From the NCBI GenBank assembly GCA_942491975.1, contig CALOCY010000004.1, positions 2,108,001 to 2,172,000 of the forward strand: a stretch of DNA of 64,000 nucleotides, read 5' to 3'. The notes below the pieces were generated by a model. The model did not search any database, had not been told where the DNA came from, and saw nothing but the letters and a program-made list of their open reading frames with translations. Positions within the stretch are counted from its first letter, which is position 1. Each line of letters starts with the position of its first letter. The DNA is from CALOCY01 sp942491975. Its GTDB lineage: Bacteria; Bacteroidota; Bacteroidia; Bacteroidales; Prolixibacteraceae. Position numbers and translations under genes: made by a program. Positions 34,499 to 44,003 of the stretch are shown in pieces.

Positions 34499-34527
34499 AA
34501 TCTCAGTGGACTGAGTCCACTGAGATT
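34499..34527. terminator. Strong hairpin, probable bidirectional terminator
   Basis: AATCTCAGTGGAC pairs perfectly with GTCCACTGAGATT around a TGA loop, with an A-run before and TTTTA after. It lies 133 bases after the Crp-family gene and may serve it. Confidence 0.75.
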
Positions 34528-34575
34528 TTATTAGATTTAAGCAAAATTACGGTACTCCTGAACCTGCCTTATCAG

Positions 34576-34613
34576 AAAGAAGCCGTTTCAAATTACTTTG
34601 AAACGGCTTCTTT
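34576..34613 (-). terminator. Terminator after the first SusC/SusD pair
   Basis: AAAGAAGCCGTTTCAAA pairs with TTTGAAACGGCTTCTTT around a 4-base loop. It lies 37 bases beyond the susD stop codon on the minus strand, and symmetric A/T runs allow use in both directions. Confidence 0.8.
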
Positions 34614-34649
34614 TATGCTTATTTAAAAAATCGATCCCTTATCAAACTA

Positions 34650-36071
34650 TTAATCTCTGTCATCATTAACAGCTTCGCTAATGTTTGGATTAGCATTAAT
34701 TTCGTCTTCCGGAATTTTAAGGATAAACCTGTTATCATTCGGTACCAAAGTAACAAAAATCCTGTGATTTCCATCTCTGGTGATACCTCTTTGTAATCTT
34801 TTAGCATCAAACCATTCAACCCCTATTTCACCATACAATTCTTTACGTCTCTCCAAAAGAATCTCTTCGAGTAAATCTGCACCGGTATTGGTCGATCTTA
34901 CAGCAGAAGGATCCCTGTCCAGTTGTAATGCATACAATAAATCATGAGCATCAGCTTCCCCTTGATGATACTTCGCTTCTGCTTCAATCAATATCATCTC
35001 AGCAGTTCGCATCATTGGTATATCCGATGAAAAAGCAAAAGTAAATTTAGTTGATATATACTCCATATAATGCCCAACAGGAGCCCCATATGCATTTTCA
35101 AAAGTATTTCTTACATCTGTAGCAGAAAATTCAGCAACAAAATTAGAGTTAATGTATGTTCCAAAATAAGCATCAGCATAGTGATCCATAAAAGCATGTG
35201 GTGCACAATAAAAGAAATTCGTCTGATCACCACTTTGATTCATTCCCCAAAGCCACTCCGTATCATTAATATCATCAAATCCTCCTGTATAGCCTGCAGC
35301 ATTAAGAACAGCCGCTACATTGCCACCATAAGCAGCATTAGCAGCAGTTTCCACCTGATCCCAATCCTGGTTCATTGCCATTAAAACTCTGGCCTTAATA
35401 CCATTAGCTACATTTACATTGACATAAGCTTTTCCAAGTCTTTCTTCAGTAAGATTCGCAATAGCATAATTAATATCTTCCAAGATAAAGGCATACATCA
35501 ACTCTAGTGTTGACATCCCTTGGGGTTCTGTACTTGGCTCCGTATAGATAGGAGGTGCAGCAGCAGTAGGATCTAGATCATAACAGTGCTGGAACTCCAT
35601 TGCCAGTTGAAAATAGAAATAAGCACGCAATGCCCGGGCATGTGCTACAAATTCCGTTTTTTCAACCTCCGACAAACTACTAAGCGGAACTTCCTGAATT
35701 ATTGTATTAACATGGTCAATTAAATCATACATAAACTCCCATGTAAACTCAACCCTGGTATTCCCGGGTTCACGATAGGTGTGATCATAATCCCACAAAA
35801 ACCAAGTTGGTGCCTGAATTAAATCATTCCCCTTCACACTTCTTGCAAAATAGATCGAATAAATCCCTCCTCCATGGGTATTTGTAAATTGAGCTCTGAA
35901 ACGCCTGTAAATACCAGAAAGATAGGCCTCTACCCCTTCTCTTGAGGAGTAGATCGCTGTAGATGCCAGCTGGTCTGTAGGTTGAGGTTCATTCAAAAAT
36001 TCCGAACAGCTCGAAATTGTAAGAGCTATAAGTGCTCCTATTAGTATTTTTGTTATATTTTTCATTTTCAT
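34650..36071 (-). CDS. SusD/RagB-family nutrient-binding lipoprotein (pair 1)
   Basis: The 473-residue protein starts with a lipoprotein signal, MKMKNITKILIGALIALTIS, acylated at Cys 22 in SSCSEFL. The conserved N-terminal SusD segment includes EAYLSGIYRRFRAQF, and the alpha-helical TPR-like part has ARALRAYFYFQLAMEF near residue 135. The C-terminal region has RTAEMILIEAEAKYHQGEAD and ILLERRKELYGEIGVEWFDA, classic for the family. It sits on the cell surface and delivers a substrate to the SusC channel encoded 10 bases upstream in the same operon. No glycoside hydrolase or sulfatase lies nearby, so the ligand is unknown. Confidence 0.95.
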   Translation of the reverse strand: MKMKNITKILIGALIALTISSCSEFLNEPQPTDQLASTAIYSSREGVEAYLSGIYRRFRAQFTNTHGGGIYSIYFARSVKGNDLIQAPTWFLWDYDHTYREPGNTRVEFTWEFMYDLIDHVNTIIQEVPLSSLSEVEKTEFVAHARALRAYFYFQLAMEFQHCYDLDPTAAAPPIYTEPSTEPQGMSTLELMYAFILEDINYAIANLTEERLGKAYVNVNVANGIKARVLMAMNQDWDQVETAANAAYGGNVAAVLNAAGYTGGFDDINDTEWLWGMNQSGDQTNFFYCAPHAFMDHYADAYFGTYINSNFVAEFSATDVRNTFENAYGAPVGHYMEYISTKFTFAFSSDIPMMRTAEMILIEAEAKYHQGEADAHDLLYALQLDRDPSAVRSTNTGADLLEEILLERRKELYGEIGVEWFDAKRLQRGITRDGNHRIFVTLVPNDNRFILKIPEDEINANPNISEAVNDDRD

Positions 36072-36081
36072 ATCTTTTTAA

Positions 36082-39000
36082 TTAAAATCCTATATTGATC
36101 CCTAAAGAATAAGTTTTCCACTGGCCTGACCTGTCATTAGTTGTTCCTGCCATGTTTTGTTCCGGATCTATTCCTTTATGTGATTGATATGTCCAGATAT
36201 TGTCAGCTTGTAAATAAACCCTGCAATTAGCCATACCGATTCTTTTCACAAGCGACACAGGAAGGTTATAACCTACAGTTAATGCCTTCAATCGAATAAA
36301 ATCATTATCGAAAAGGAACCGGGTAGACGTGCCATTATAATCATTATTTCCTGAAGTCAGTTTTGGCACATCAGTAATATCACCAGGTTGTTGCCATCTA
36401 TTCGCAATATCAACGCTCAATTGGTCTCCAGGTCTACTCAAAGAATTCATCAGCCCGGCATAAGTGTAATCAAGGATTTTACCCCCAAAACTAAAAGTGA
36501 ATTGTGCATTAATATCAAAATTCTTGTATTTGAAATAGTTAGAGAACCCTCCTGTCAATGTAGGTAATGATGACCCCTGATAATACCTGTCTGCTTCATC
36601 ATAATCGTTGGTTGTTACCTTCTCATAATTATCATAAACAATCCGTCCTTCATTATCGTAAACAGTATTTCCTTCGGCATCAACAACAGGATCTCCAGAA
36701 TCCATATACCACAATGCATCTCCTGTGTCAGGATCAACCCCGGCATATTCTCTGATAAAATATTCGTATATAGATTTGCCTACACGTAACTTTTTCGAAC
36801 CATCAAAAATTTCATCCTGAGGTAATTTCAACAATTCATTTTTAAACGTTGAAAGGTTTAATGATGAAGTCCAGTGAATATCTTTTGTATGAAGATTTAC
36901 AGAATTAAGTGTAAATTCAAAACCACGATTTCTCATATCCCCAACATTAGTTGTAAATTCTGTACTTCCTAATGATGGAGCAAGTGGTTGATCAAATAAC
37001 AAATCAACAGATTCTCTGTTATAATATTCAACTGTACCGGAAAGTCTATTGTTGAAAAAACCAAAATCTAATGCTACACTAAACATCGCTGTTTTTTCCC
37101 ATGAAAGATACGGGTCAACAATTCCTCCTTTAAGTACACCAGTATTTTCACCCTCGTTCCAGCCGGTAAAGTAAGACGCCAAATAAGGAAAGTAAACAGC
37201 ATTATTATCTTCATCAAGTATTCCCTTATTCCCTAACTCACCATATGAAGCTCTTAGCTTAAGTAAGTCAATTTTTGGAGATAAATTTTTAATAAAGGCT
37301 TCATCTGAAATAATCCAGCTACCTCCAACCGAATAGAAACTACCCCAGCGTTCCCCGTCGGCAAACCGGGTTGAAGCATCTCTACGGAAACTTATATCCA
37401 GATAATATTTTGATTTGTAGCTATAATCTACACGTCCCAAATAACTCACCAGTCTCTCTTCATTCACATATCCATCAACACTCTCAGGTAAAGTGCTTCC
37501 TGCCAGCACCTTAATGTTTGGCAAAAAACCTGTACCTTGTGCCCTCAAACGACTGAATTTAAACTTAATTACTTCAGAAATTACATCTGCACCAATAGAG
37601 TGCTCTCCAAAGCTGTTTTTATAACTCAATGAATTGGTAAATGAGAGGTTTTCCGTAATGTCTCTTCTATGATCAACCCTGCCACCTACACCAGCAGCAT
37701 GTCCATATAAATAATGAGTGTAATCATTTTTGTCAAACAGGTAATTTTCATATCCGAAAACACTTTTAAACGAAAGCGTTTCATGAAATTTTAATTTTAT
37801 AAAAGAAGTTGAAAACAAACTTGTCCGATGATTTATTCTATCATGATTTTTTGTAGATGCAAGGGCATTATCTCCTGCAAAAATACGAGTAGCATTCACA
37901 GTCTGTCCCTGGGTATTCCCATAATCATATATCTTGTTCCCTGCATTATCAAGCCTGAAGTCACCATTTTCATCCCTCGCAAAGACAGGATATATAGAAG
38001 CTATACTGTATATCCATTGCATTGTATTTGTAAAACCATTTCCTTCCTGGTTTGGGAAATTTTGTATAGATTTTGAGAAAGCGTTGTTCGAACCAAACTC
38101 CATCCAGTCTGTCAATTTAGACTGAAGGTTTACACGTCCCGAAAAACGTTGAAAATCAGATCCTACTACAGTTCCCTCTTGTTTTGTATAATTTCCACTT
38201 GCAAAATAGGATAATTCATTTGTACCTCCTTCAGCAGAAAATGTCACCTCATTATAGAGTGCATTATCTTGTATCATTTCACCATACCAATCGGTATCCC
38301 ATAATAGATTTGCCCCACTAACTATCTCTCCATCAGTTCCCACAGGGTTATTTACTCCCAAAGGATTATAACCAAAATCAGCAATCAGATTGTTTGTTGC
38401 ATAAGTAGCTGCATCTGCTGCACTCATCCCGGTGCTATAAAGAGCATTGTTTCTCATTGATTCCCAACCATATTTCATATAATCTGCAGCACCAACTAAA
38501 TCAAAGCCTTTTACTGCAGCAGAAGACAAGCCTGCTCTTGCATTAACAGAAATCTTAGCTTTACGCTCACCATACTGCCCCCCTTTGGTGGTTATCAGGA
38601 GAACACCATTAGCAGCCCTTGAACCATACAGTGCAGAGGCAGATGCATCTTTTAAAATGTTAATGGTTTTAATTTGATTTGAACTAATTGTGTTTAGATT
38701 TCCCGAGAAGGTTACTCCATCAACAACAATAAGAGGTTGCGCATCAGCATTCGCACTACCAATTCCTCTAATTCGAATCGTTGGATTTTCTCCCGGCTGA
38801 CCTCCTGTAGTAATTACGTTTACCCCTGCAGCGGCTCCTTGTATTGCCCTTACAGGAGATAAAGCTATTTGGTTTTCAATTACATCAGGACCCACGTTAG
38901 ATATTGCACCGGTAATTGCCCTTTTGGTTTTTGTACCATAAGCAACAACCATCACTTCATCAACACCAACCATGTCTTGTTGCAATACAACATTAATGGT

Positions 39001-39264
39001 AGAACCTGTAATTTCAACCTCCTGAGCTTTCATTCCAATAAATGAAAACTGCAAAACGTTATTTCCTTCCGGAACATTTAATTGATATTTACCATCAAGG
39101 TCAGTAGTAACACCAATTGTAGTTCCTTTTACAATAACAGATACTCCTGGCAACGGGCTATTGTCGTCTGCAGAAGTTACAGTTCCGGATACCTGCCGTG
39201 TTTGAGCACTTACGACTTGTATACCCATGAACAAGATCAAAAAAATACATAAGAGTCTTTTCAT
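36082..39264 (-). CDS. SusC/RagA-family TonB-linked outer-membrane protein (pair 1)
   Basis: The 1060-residue protein has a signal peptide (MKRLLCIFLILFMGIQVVSA), an N-terminal carboxypeptidase-regulatory-like domain (SGTVTSADDNSPLPGVSVI), a linker with VVAYGTKTKRAITGAI, a plug domain (IRIRGIGSANADAQPLIVVD and LKDASASALYGSRAANGVLL) and a 22-strand barrel ending SLGINIGF. It imports large substrates across the outer membrane with TonB energy, capped by the SusD protein encoded downstream. No ECF sigma/anti-sigma pair is adjacent. Its N-terminal 100 residues closely resemble those of the second SusC at 45 kb. Confidence 0.96.
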   Translation of the reverse strand: MKRLLCIFLILFMGIQVVSAQTRQVSGTVTSADDNSPLPGVSVIVKGTTIGVTTDLDGKYQLNVPEGNNVLQFSFIGMKAQEVEITGSTINVVLQQDMVGVDEVMVVAYGTKTKRAITGAISNVGPDVIENQIALSPVRAIQGAAAGVNVITTGGQPGENPTIRIRGIGSANADAQPLIVVDGVTFSGNLNTISSNQIKTINILKDASASALYGSRAANGVLLITTKGGQYGERKAKISVNARAGLSSAAVKGFDLVGAADYMKYGWESMRNNALYSTGMSAADAATYATNNLIADFGYNPLGVNNPVGTDGEIVSGANLLWDTDWYGEMIQDNALYNEVTFSAEGGTNELSYFASGNYTKQEGTVVGSDFQRFSGRVNLQSKLTDWMEFGSNNAFSKSIQNFPNQEGNGFTNTMQWIYSIASIYPVFARDENGDFRLDNAGNKIYDYGNTQGQTVNATRIFAGDNALASTKNHDRINHRTSLFSTSFIKLKFHETLSFKSVFGYENYLFDKNDYTHYLYGHAAGVGGRVDHRRDITENLSFTNSLSYKNSFGEHSIGADVISEVIKFKFSRLRAQGTGFLPNIKVLAGSTLPESVDGYVNEERLVSYLGRVDYSYKSKYYLDISFRRDASTRFADGERWGSFYSVGGSWIISDEAFIKNLSPKIDLLKLRASYGELGNKGILDEDNNAVYFPYLASYFTGWNEGENTGVLKGGIVDPYLSWEKTAMFSVALDFGFFNNRLSGTVEYYNRESVDLLFDQPLAPSLGSTEFTTNVGDMRNRGFEFTLNSVNLHTKDIHWTSSLNLSTFKNELLKLPQDEIFDGSKKLRVGKSIYEYFIREYAGVDPDTGDALWYMDSGDPVVDAEGNTVYDNEGRIVYDNYEKVTTNDYDEADRYYQGSSLPTLTGGFSNYFKYKNFDINAQFTFSFGGKILDYTYAGLMNSLSRPGDQLSVDIANRWQQPGDITDVPKLTSGNNDYNGTSTRFLFDNDFIRLKALTVGYNLPVSLVKRIGMANCRVYLQADNIWTYQSHKGIDPEQNMAGTTNDRSGQWKTYSLGINIGF

Positions 39265-39390
39265 AAATATAAAATTTAAGTTTAAAGGTTATTCCCAACA
39301 AATCTTATTGTTAAATACTGTTTAGATTTTGTTAAGGAATGTTAAAAATACATTTTTCCCTTAACAATCCAATAAAAAATCGCCTATTTT

Positions 39391-41862
39391 TTATTCTTGG
39401 ATATAAATTCGCTTTACCCTTTGCGATACCGAAGTGAGAATTTCATAAGTAATGGCATCAATACTGCCTGCAACATTTTTCAATAAAATATGATCGCCAA
39501 ATAGTTCTACCCGGTCACCCTCTTTTACATCCAATCCGGTAACATCAATCATACACATGTCCATGCACACATTCCCAATCACCGGAGCCAGGCTGTTTTT
39601 TACAAAAACCCTTCCTACACCATTCCCAAACCGCCGGTCAAAGCCGTCGGCATAACCGATAGGCAATATGGCAATTCTGGAAGGTCGTTTTACAATTCCC
39701 TTTCGTCCATAGCCAACTGTATCACCTTTAGCTACATTACGTACCTGTGAGACCGTAGTTTTTAATGAACACACATTTCTAACCTCCGGGGCATCAATAC
39801 TACTAATCCCATAAAGACCTATGCCCACGCGCACCATTTCGTATTGCTTGTCCTTGAAGCGCTCTATTCCGGATGAGTTAAGTAAATGCCGCCATACCGG
39901 ATAGTCAAAAGCATCCCTCACTAACTGACAATATTCCTCAAAGCGTTGTATCTGGGCACAGGTATAGCCGTCCTGATCAGGTTCGTCACTTACGGCTAAA
40001 TGAGAGAATACCGACCGGACAAACAACCGGCGACTTTCTTTAATATAGTTGATGGCCTCTCTTAACTCTTCGTACGAATAGATCCCCAGACGGTTCATCC
40101 CCGTCTCTACTTTCAGGTGAACAGGAAATTCCCGTGCAGCATTGTGCCGCACAGATTCATCAAACCGTTTTAATAAATTAAAAGAGTATATATTGGGTTC
40201 AAGGCGGTACTCTATCATTTGATCAAAGCTGTGCACTTCCGGATTCATTACTACAATAGGAATGGTTATACCTGCCTTTCTCAGTTCTACCCCTTCATCG
40301 GCTATGGCAACAGCAAGGTAATCGACCCGATGAAATTGCAATACACGGGCAATTTCGGTAGCACCACTCCCGTATGAGAAGGCCTTGACCATTGCCATTA
40401 GTTTGGTTTCCGGCTTCAAAAATGACCGAAAATAGCTCAGGTTATCTGCCAATGCAGAAAGGTTCACTTCCAATACTGTTTGGTGCGCTTTTTCCTGCAA
40501 TAATACTGAGATCTGATCGAACTGGAATGATCGTGCCCCCTTTAGCAAAATCGTTTCATCGCGGAAGTCTTCTTCGGAGAAATGAGCTATAAAATCATCT
40601 GTTGATGAAAAGAATGTACTATCCCCCCCATATTTACCTGCCATTACGGCAATATCAGCCCCGATTCCGATCATCCGGTCAATTGCCCTTAATTTCAGCA
40701 AACGCTCTACTTCCCCGTAAAGTTCTTTTTTTGATAAACCTGACTGTTGAATGTCTGACAATATAAGTGTCTTTTTTCGTCCGGTATTCCGGGTCTGTCT
40801 CTCCAGCACATCCAGCGCAATTGATAGTGAATTGATATCAGAGTTATAGCTGTCATTTATCACCAGGCAGTTATTGATGCCCTGCTTTATCTCCAACCGC
40901 ATGGCTACCGGTTCAATGCTTTCCACTTTCTCCTTTACGTCATTGTAATCAATACCTAAGAAAGCCAGCAGGGTTAAACAGTGGCAAATATTTTCCACCG
41001 AAGCTTTGTCGCTATGTGGGAATAATAGATCCGCCTCTTTATTATTGTATTGTATTCGAATCAAAACGCCCTTTTCTTTTGCTGTAATATTAAATAGCAC
41101 AGCTGCCTGGGGATTATTTTTTGCAGACCAACCATACATTTTTACGTCCTGCTGTTTAGCAAAAGACGTTATCTCCTGTGCTACTTCTGTTTGATCTATA
41201 CAATATATAATGGTGTGGCTTTTCTCAAAAAGCTGTAGTTTTTCCCTTATTTTTTGTGTTATATTTTCAAAATTCTCCTGATGTGCAGCGGTAATGGTGG
41301 TAAATATTCCTACCCCCGGATCAATAATCGGTTGTAAGTGGCACATCTCGTCCGGTTTTGATATGCCTGCCTCAAAGATCCCCAGCTCGGCATCTTCATT
41401 TAATAACATTGCTGATAAAGGGACACCCACCTGTGAGTTGTAGCTTTTAGGACTGCGCACAATTTTAAACTGATCATTGAGCAGCTCAAACAGCCACTCT
41501 TTCACAATAGTTTTCCCGTTGCTCCCGGTAATCCCTACCACCGGTATATTATATTGTGCCCGGTACCATGCAGCCACTTGTTGCAGTGCCCTGAGGGAAT
41601 TGTTAACAACTAAAAAGATGGCATCTCCCATCCCTTCTATGTCAGAAGGCAATTGTTCAACAACAAAAGCGCTTACCTTTTTCTGGTACGCCTCATTCAG
41701 GTAATCATGCCCGTTATTATTATCGCCCGAGATGGCAAAAAAAAGTGTTGCCCCTCCATCAAGAATAGTGCGGCTGTCTACCGAGAATGAAGAAACCTGG
41801 GTTTTCACATTCTCAATAGAAATGCCTAAAATAGCTGCTATATCTTTAAGGTAAAGTTGCAT
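39391..41862 (-). CDS. murF-alr: Bifunctional MurF ligase / alanine racemase
   Basis: The 823-residue protein fuses two peptidoglycan enzymes, an arrangement typical of Bacteroidota. Residues 1 to about 445 are MurF-like, with the ATP loop VVGITGSNGKTIVKEWL and NDSYNSDINSLSIALDVL; MurF adds D-Ala-D-Ala to UDP-MurNAc-tripeptide. Residues from about 450 form a PLP alanine racemase with the lysine in AMVKAFSYGSGATEIAR, RVGIGLYGI, and the C-terminal catalytic Tyr region in DTVGYGRKGI. It thus makes D-Ala and uses its dipeptide. The start at 41862 overlaps the tdk stop codon by one base (TAATG); an upstream in-frame start at 41898 would lie inside tdk. ddl, the step between, is at 52.6 kb. Confidence 0.94.
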   Translation of the reverse strand: MQLYLKDIAAILGISIENVKTQVSSFSVDSRTILDGGATLFFAISGDNNNGHDYLNEAYQKKVSAFVVEQLPSDIEGMGDAIFLVVNNSLRALQQVAAWYRAQYNIPVVGITGSNGKTIVKEWLFELLNDQFKIVRSPKSYNSQVGVPLSAMLLNEDAELGIFEAGISKPDEMCHLQPIIDPGVGIFTTITAAHQENFENITQKIREKLQLFEKSHTIIYCIDQTEVAQEITSFAKQQDVKMYGWSAKNNPQAAVLFNITAKEKGVLIRIQYNNKEADLLFPHSDKASVENICHCLTLLAFLGIDYNDVKEKVESIEPVAMRLEIKQGINNCLVINDSYNSDINSLSIALDVLERQTRNTGRKKTLILSDIQQSGLSKKELYGEVERLLKLRAIDRMIGIGADIAVMAGKYGGDSTFFSSTDDFIAHFSEEDFRDETILLKGARSFQFDQISVLLQEKAHQTVLEVNLSALADNLSYFRSFLKPETKLMAMVKAFSYGSGATEIARVLQFHRVDYLAVAIADEGVELRKAGITIPIVVMNPEVHSFDQMIEYRLEPNIYSFNLLKRFDESVRHNAAREFPVHLKVETGMNRLGIYSYEELREAINYIKESRRLFVRSVFSHLAVSDEPDQDGYTCAQIQRFEEYCQLVRDAFDYPVWRHLLNSSGIERFKDKQYEMVRVGIGLYGISSIDAPEVRNVCSLKTTVSQVRNVAKGDTVGYGRKGIVKRPSRIAILPIGYADGFDRRFGNGVGRVFVKNSLAPVIGNVCMDMCMIDVTGLDVKEGDRVELFGDHILLKNVAGSIDAITYEILTSVSQRVKRIYIQE

Positions 41863-42437
41863 TACTCTTTTATTGCTTTCTGATAACATTCGCGACATAA
41901 CGGTTCATAAACATCCGTTTCGCCCAACTCCACCAGTTTATCAGAAGCAGAAAGACGGTGGCTGTGTTGTGCCAAATCCCCACACCGCATGCAAATGGCA
42001 TGCACCTTTGTCACATACTCTGCCGTTGCCATCAATCGGGGAATGGGACCAAAAGGCTTACCCCTGAAGTCCATATCAAGGCCGGCAATAATCACCCGCA
42101 CCCCTTGTCCAGCCAACTGATTGCATACATCAACCAACCCTTCATCAAAGAATTGTGCCTCATCAATTCCCACCACATCAACATCACCAACCATCAGCAA
42201 AATATTTCCCGATGAATCAACAGGTGTCGAAGGAATCGCATTATCGTCATGCGAAACTACCTCACTGTCACTATATCGTGTGTCTATTTTGGGTTTAAAT
42301 ATCTCTACCTTCTGACGGGCAATCTGTGCTCTTTTCATCCTTCGGATAAGTTCTTCTGTCTTCCCCGAAAACATTGACCCACAGACCACTTCAATCCACC
42401 CTTTGCGTTTTTCCCTATTGTTTTGTTCAAGAAACAT
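41862..42437 (-). CDS. tdk: Thymidine kinase
   Basis: The 191-residue protein is a type II (zinc-binding) thymidine kinase for salvage of thymidine to dTMP. It shows the P-loop GSMFSGKTEELIRRM at about residues 21-35, the metal/catalytic segment VGIDEAQFF, the lasso region and the zinc-binding cysteines in CMRCGDLAQH and LCRECYQKA. Translation is coupled to murF-alr by the one-base overlap TAATG. A perfect -7 element lies 43 bases upstream. Confidence 0.95.
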   Translation of the reverse strand: MFLEQNNREKRKGWIEVVCGSMFSGKTEELIRRMKRAQIARQKVEIFKPKIDTRYSDSEVVSHDDNAIPSTPVDSSGNILLMVGDVDVVGIDEAQFFDEGLVDVCNQLAGQGVRVIIAGLDMDFRGKPFGPIPRLMATAEYVTKVHAICMRCGDLAQHSHRLSASDKLVELGETDVYEPLCRECYQKAIKE

Positions 42438-42479
42438 TTCGTTTCAATTTAAAGAATGGTTCATTTTTAACTACTTTTA

Positions 42480-42487
42480 CAAAAATA
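42480..42487 (-). promoter_or_regulatory. -7 element of the tdk-murF-alr promoter
   Basis: On the minus strand TATTTTTG, a perfect TAnnTTTG, lies 43 bases before the tdk start. No TTTG occurs at the -33 position. Confidence 0.4.
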
Positions 42488-42526
42488 ACTAAAAACCCCA
42501 TTCGTTATTGATGTAAAAAGTATTTT

Positions 42527-43285
42527 ATGAAAGCCGAAGATCTTATTCAATTTATTACTAAAGATTTAAACGACCTGAATACGCTTTCCAACAGTATCTC
42601 AACCAATAAAGAGATAGCAGGTCTCGAATTGGAGATTGCCATCAATAAGGCTAAAAATCTCTATAATGCATTGATACTACTTCGCCAGAGCAGTGATTTT
42701 GTTGTTTTGCAACAGGAAGAGCCTGTCCACAGCGTGCTGCCACAAGAAACAGCAATGCCTTTCTCCTCATTAACAGATGAAGCAGGGCCTGACACAATAA
42801 ATGAAAAAACAGCGGAGCCTGTTTCGGGCAAAAAACCTGAAGGTTTTTCATCTGTTACCAATACAATAGCTGAAACAGAAGAGGAAGGGCAATCTTTTTA
42901 TCTTGACGATCAGGAAGAAATTTCGATTGAGGCCCCCTCTTCCCCGGAAGAAGAGACAGAGGAACCGGCAATGATTCTTGGAGAAAATTTCTCCGCCAAA
43001 ACATCACTTAACGATCTCATGGGGGAAAATATTTCTCAAATATCCACCAGGCAGGAGGGAGTTGTTACAGATATTAATGATGCAATCGGCCTGAATGACC
43101 GGTTTCTTTTTATCAGGGAACTTTTTGAGAACGACACAATAAAATATAACGATGCCATCAACCATCTTAACGTTTGTGAAAGCATTCAGGATGCGGTGGT
43201 TTACCTGAAGCAAAATTTCAGGTGGCAAAAAAATGAAGCCAGCACAAAATTCCTGAACCTGGTAAAGCGTAAATTCTCTAACTAA
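42527..43285 (+). CDS. Acidic protein with conserved C-terminal helical domain, unknown function
   Basis: The 252-residue protein has three parts. Residues 1-65 are predicted helices (LIQFITKDLNDLNTLSNSIS). Residues 66-150 are low-complexity and very rich in Glu, Ser and Pro, probably disordered. Residues 160-252 form a compact domain with DLMGENISQIS, NDAIGLNDRFLFIRELFEND, then a C-terminal AVVYLKQNFRWQKNEAST segment. I recall similar C-terminal domains as hypothetical proteins in many Bacteroidota, but no function. There is no signal peptide. It lies 7 bases before rsmI and so probably shares its transcript. Confidence 0.75.
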   Translation: MKAEDLIQFITKDLNDLNTLSNSISTNKEIAGLELEIAINKAKNLYNALILLRQSSDFVVLQQEEPVHSVLPQETAMPFSSLTDEAGPDTINEKTAEPVSGKKPEGFSSVTNTIAETEEEGQSFYLDDQEEISIEAPSSPEEETEEPAMILGENFSAKTSLNDLMGENISQISTRQEGVVTDINDAIGLNDRFLFIRELFENDTIKYNDAINHLNVCESIQDAVVYLKQNFRWQKNEASTKFLNLVKRKFSN

Positions 43286-43292
43286 TTGTTTG

Positions 43293-43982
43293 ATGGCAAA
43301 GCTTTACATTGTCCCAACCCCCATTGGTAATCTTGAAGACATTACTTACCGGGCAGTGAAAGTACTGCGGGAAACAGACCTTATTTTGGCGGAAGATACC
43401 CGTACTTCTTCCAGGCTGTTAAAACACTTCGAGATTAGCAACAAATTGCAGTCGCACCATAAATTTAACGAACACCGGACATCTGTTACAATTGCACAAC
43501 GAATTGAAGCAGGCGAAAATATCGCATTAATCAGCGATGCAGGAACTCCCGGTATTTCAGATCCCGGATTTTTGCTTATCCGTACCTGTATTGAACAGGG
43601 CATAGAAGTAGAATGCCTTCCCGGAGCAACGGCATTCGTCCCTGCACTGGTCAATTCCGGTATCCCGTCCGACAAATTCTGTTTTGAGGGTTTTCTCCCT
43701 CAAAAAAAAGGCCGGCAAAAACGTTTGACAGAACTTGCAGAAGAACCCCGCACCATGATTTTTTATGAGTCCCCTCACCGATTATTAAAAAGCCTACGGC
43801 AGTTTCATGATTTTTGGGGCGATCGTATGGTTTGTGTATGCCGGGAACTGACCAAAATCCATGAAGAAAAAACCAGGGGGACTGTTAGCGAAGTTATTGC
43901 TTACTACGCTGACAAAAAAGTCAAAGGCGAGATTGTTATCATTGTTGAGGGAAAAGCAAAAAGAGAGAAAGAAACAGAATAA
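43293..43982 (+). CDS. rsmI: 16S rRNA (cytidine-2'-O-)-methyltransferase
   Basis: The 229-residue enzyme methylates the 2'-hydroxyl of C1402 in 16S rRNA. It has the tetrapyrrole-methylase fold signature LYIVPTPIGNLEDITYRAV at residues 4-22, ILAEDTRTSSRLLKHF, LISDAGTPGISDPGFLLI and FYESPHRLLKSLRQF. The start is the ATG at 43293; an in-frame TTG lies just before it. It is followed 21 bases later by the HAD nucleotidase on the same strand. Confidence 0.95.
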   Translation: MAKLYIVPTPIGNLEDITYRAVKVLRETDLILAEDTRTSSRLLKHFEISNKLQSHHKFNEHRTSVTIAQRIEAGENIALISDAGTPGISDPGFLLIRTCIEQGIEVECLPGATAFVPALVNSGIPSDKFCFEGFLPQKKGRQKRLTELAEEPRTMIFYESPHRLLKSLRQFHDFWGDRMVCVCRELTKIHEEKTRGTVSEVIAYYADKKVKGEIVIIVEGKAKREKETE

Positions 43983-44003
43983 CCCATCTCCTATTTTTCT
44001 ACT

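Noticed and set aside
34650..39264. Polysaccharide utilisation locus around the first SusC/SusD pair
   Set aside because: No glycoside hydrolase, lyase, sulfatase or dedicated regulator lies beside either pair, so only the uptake pairs themselves can be claimed.
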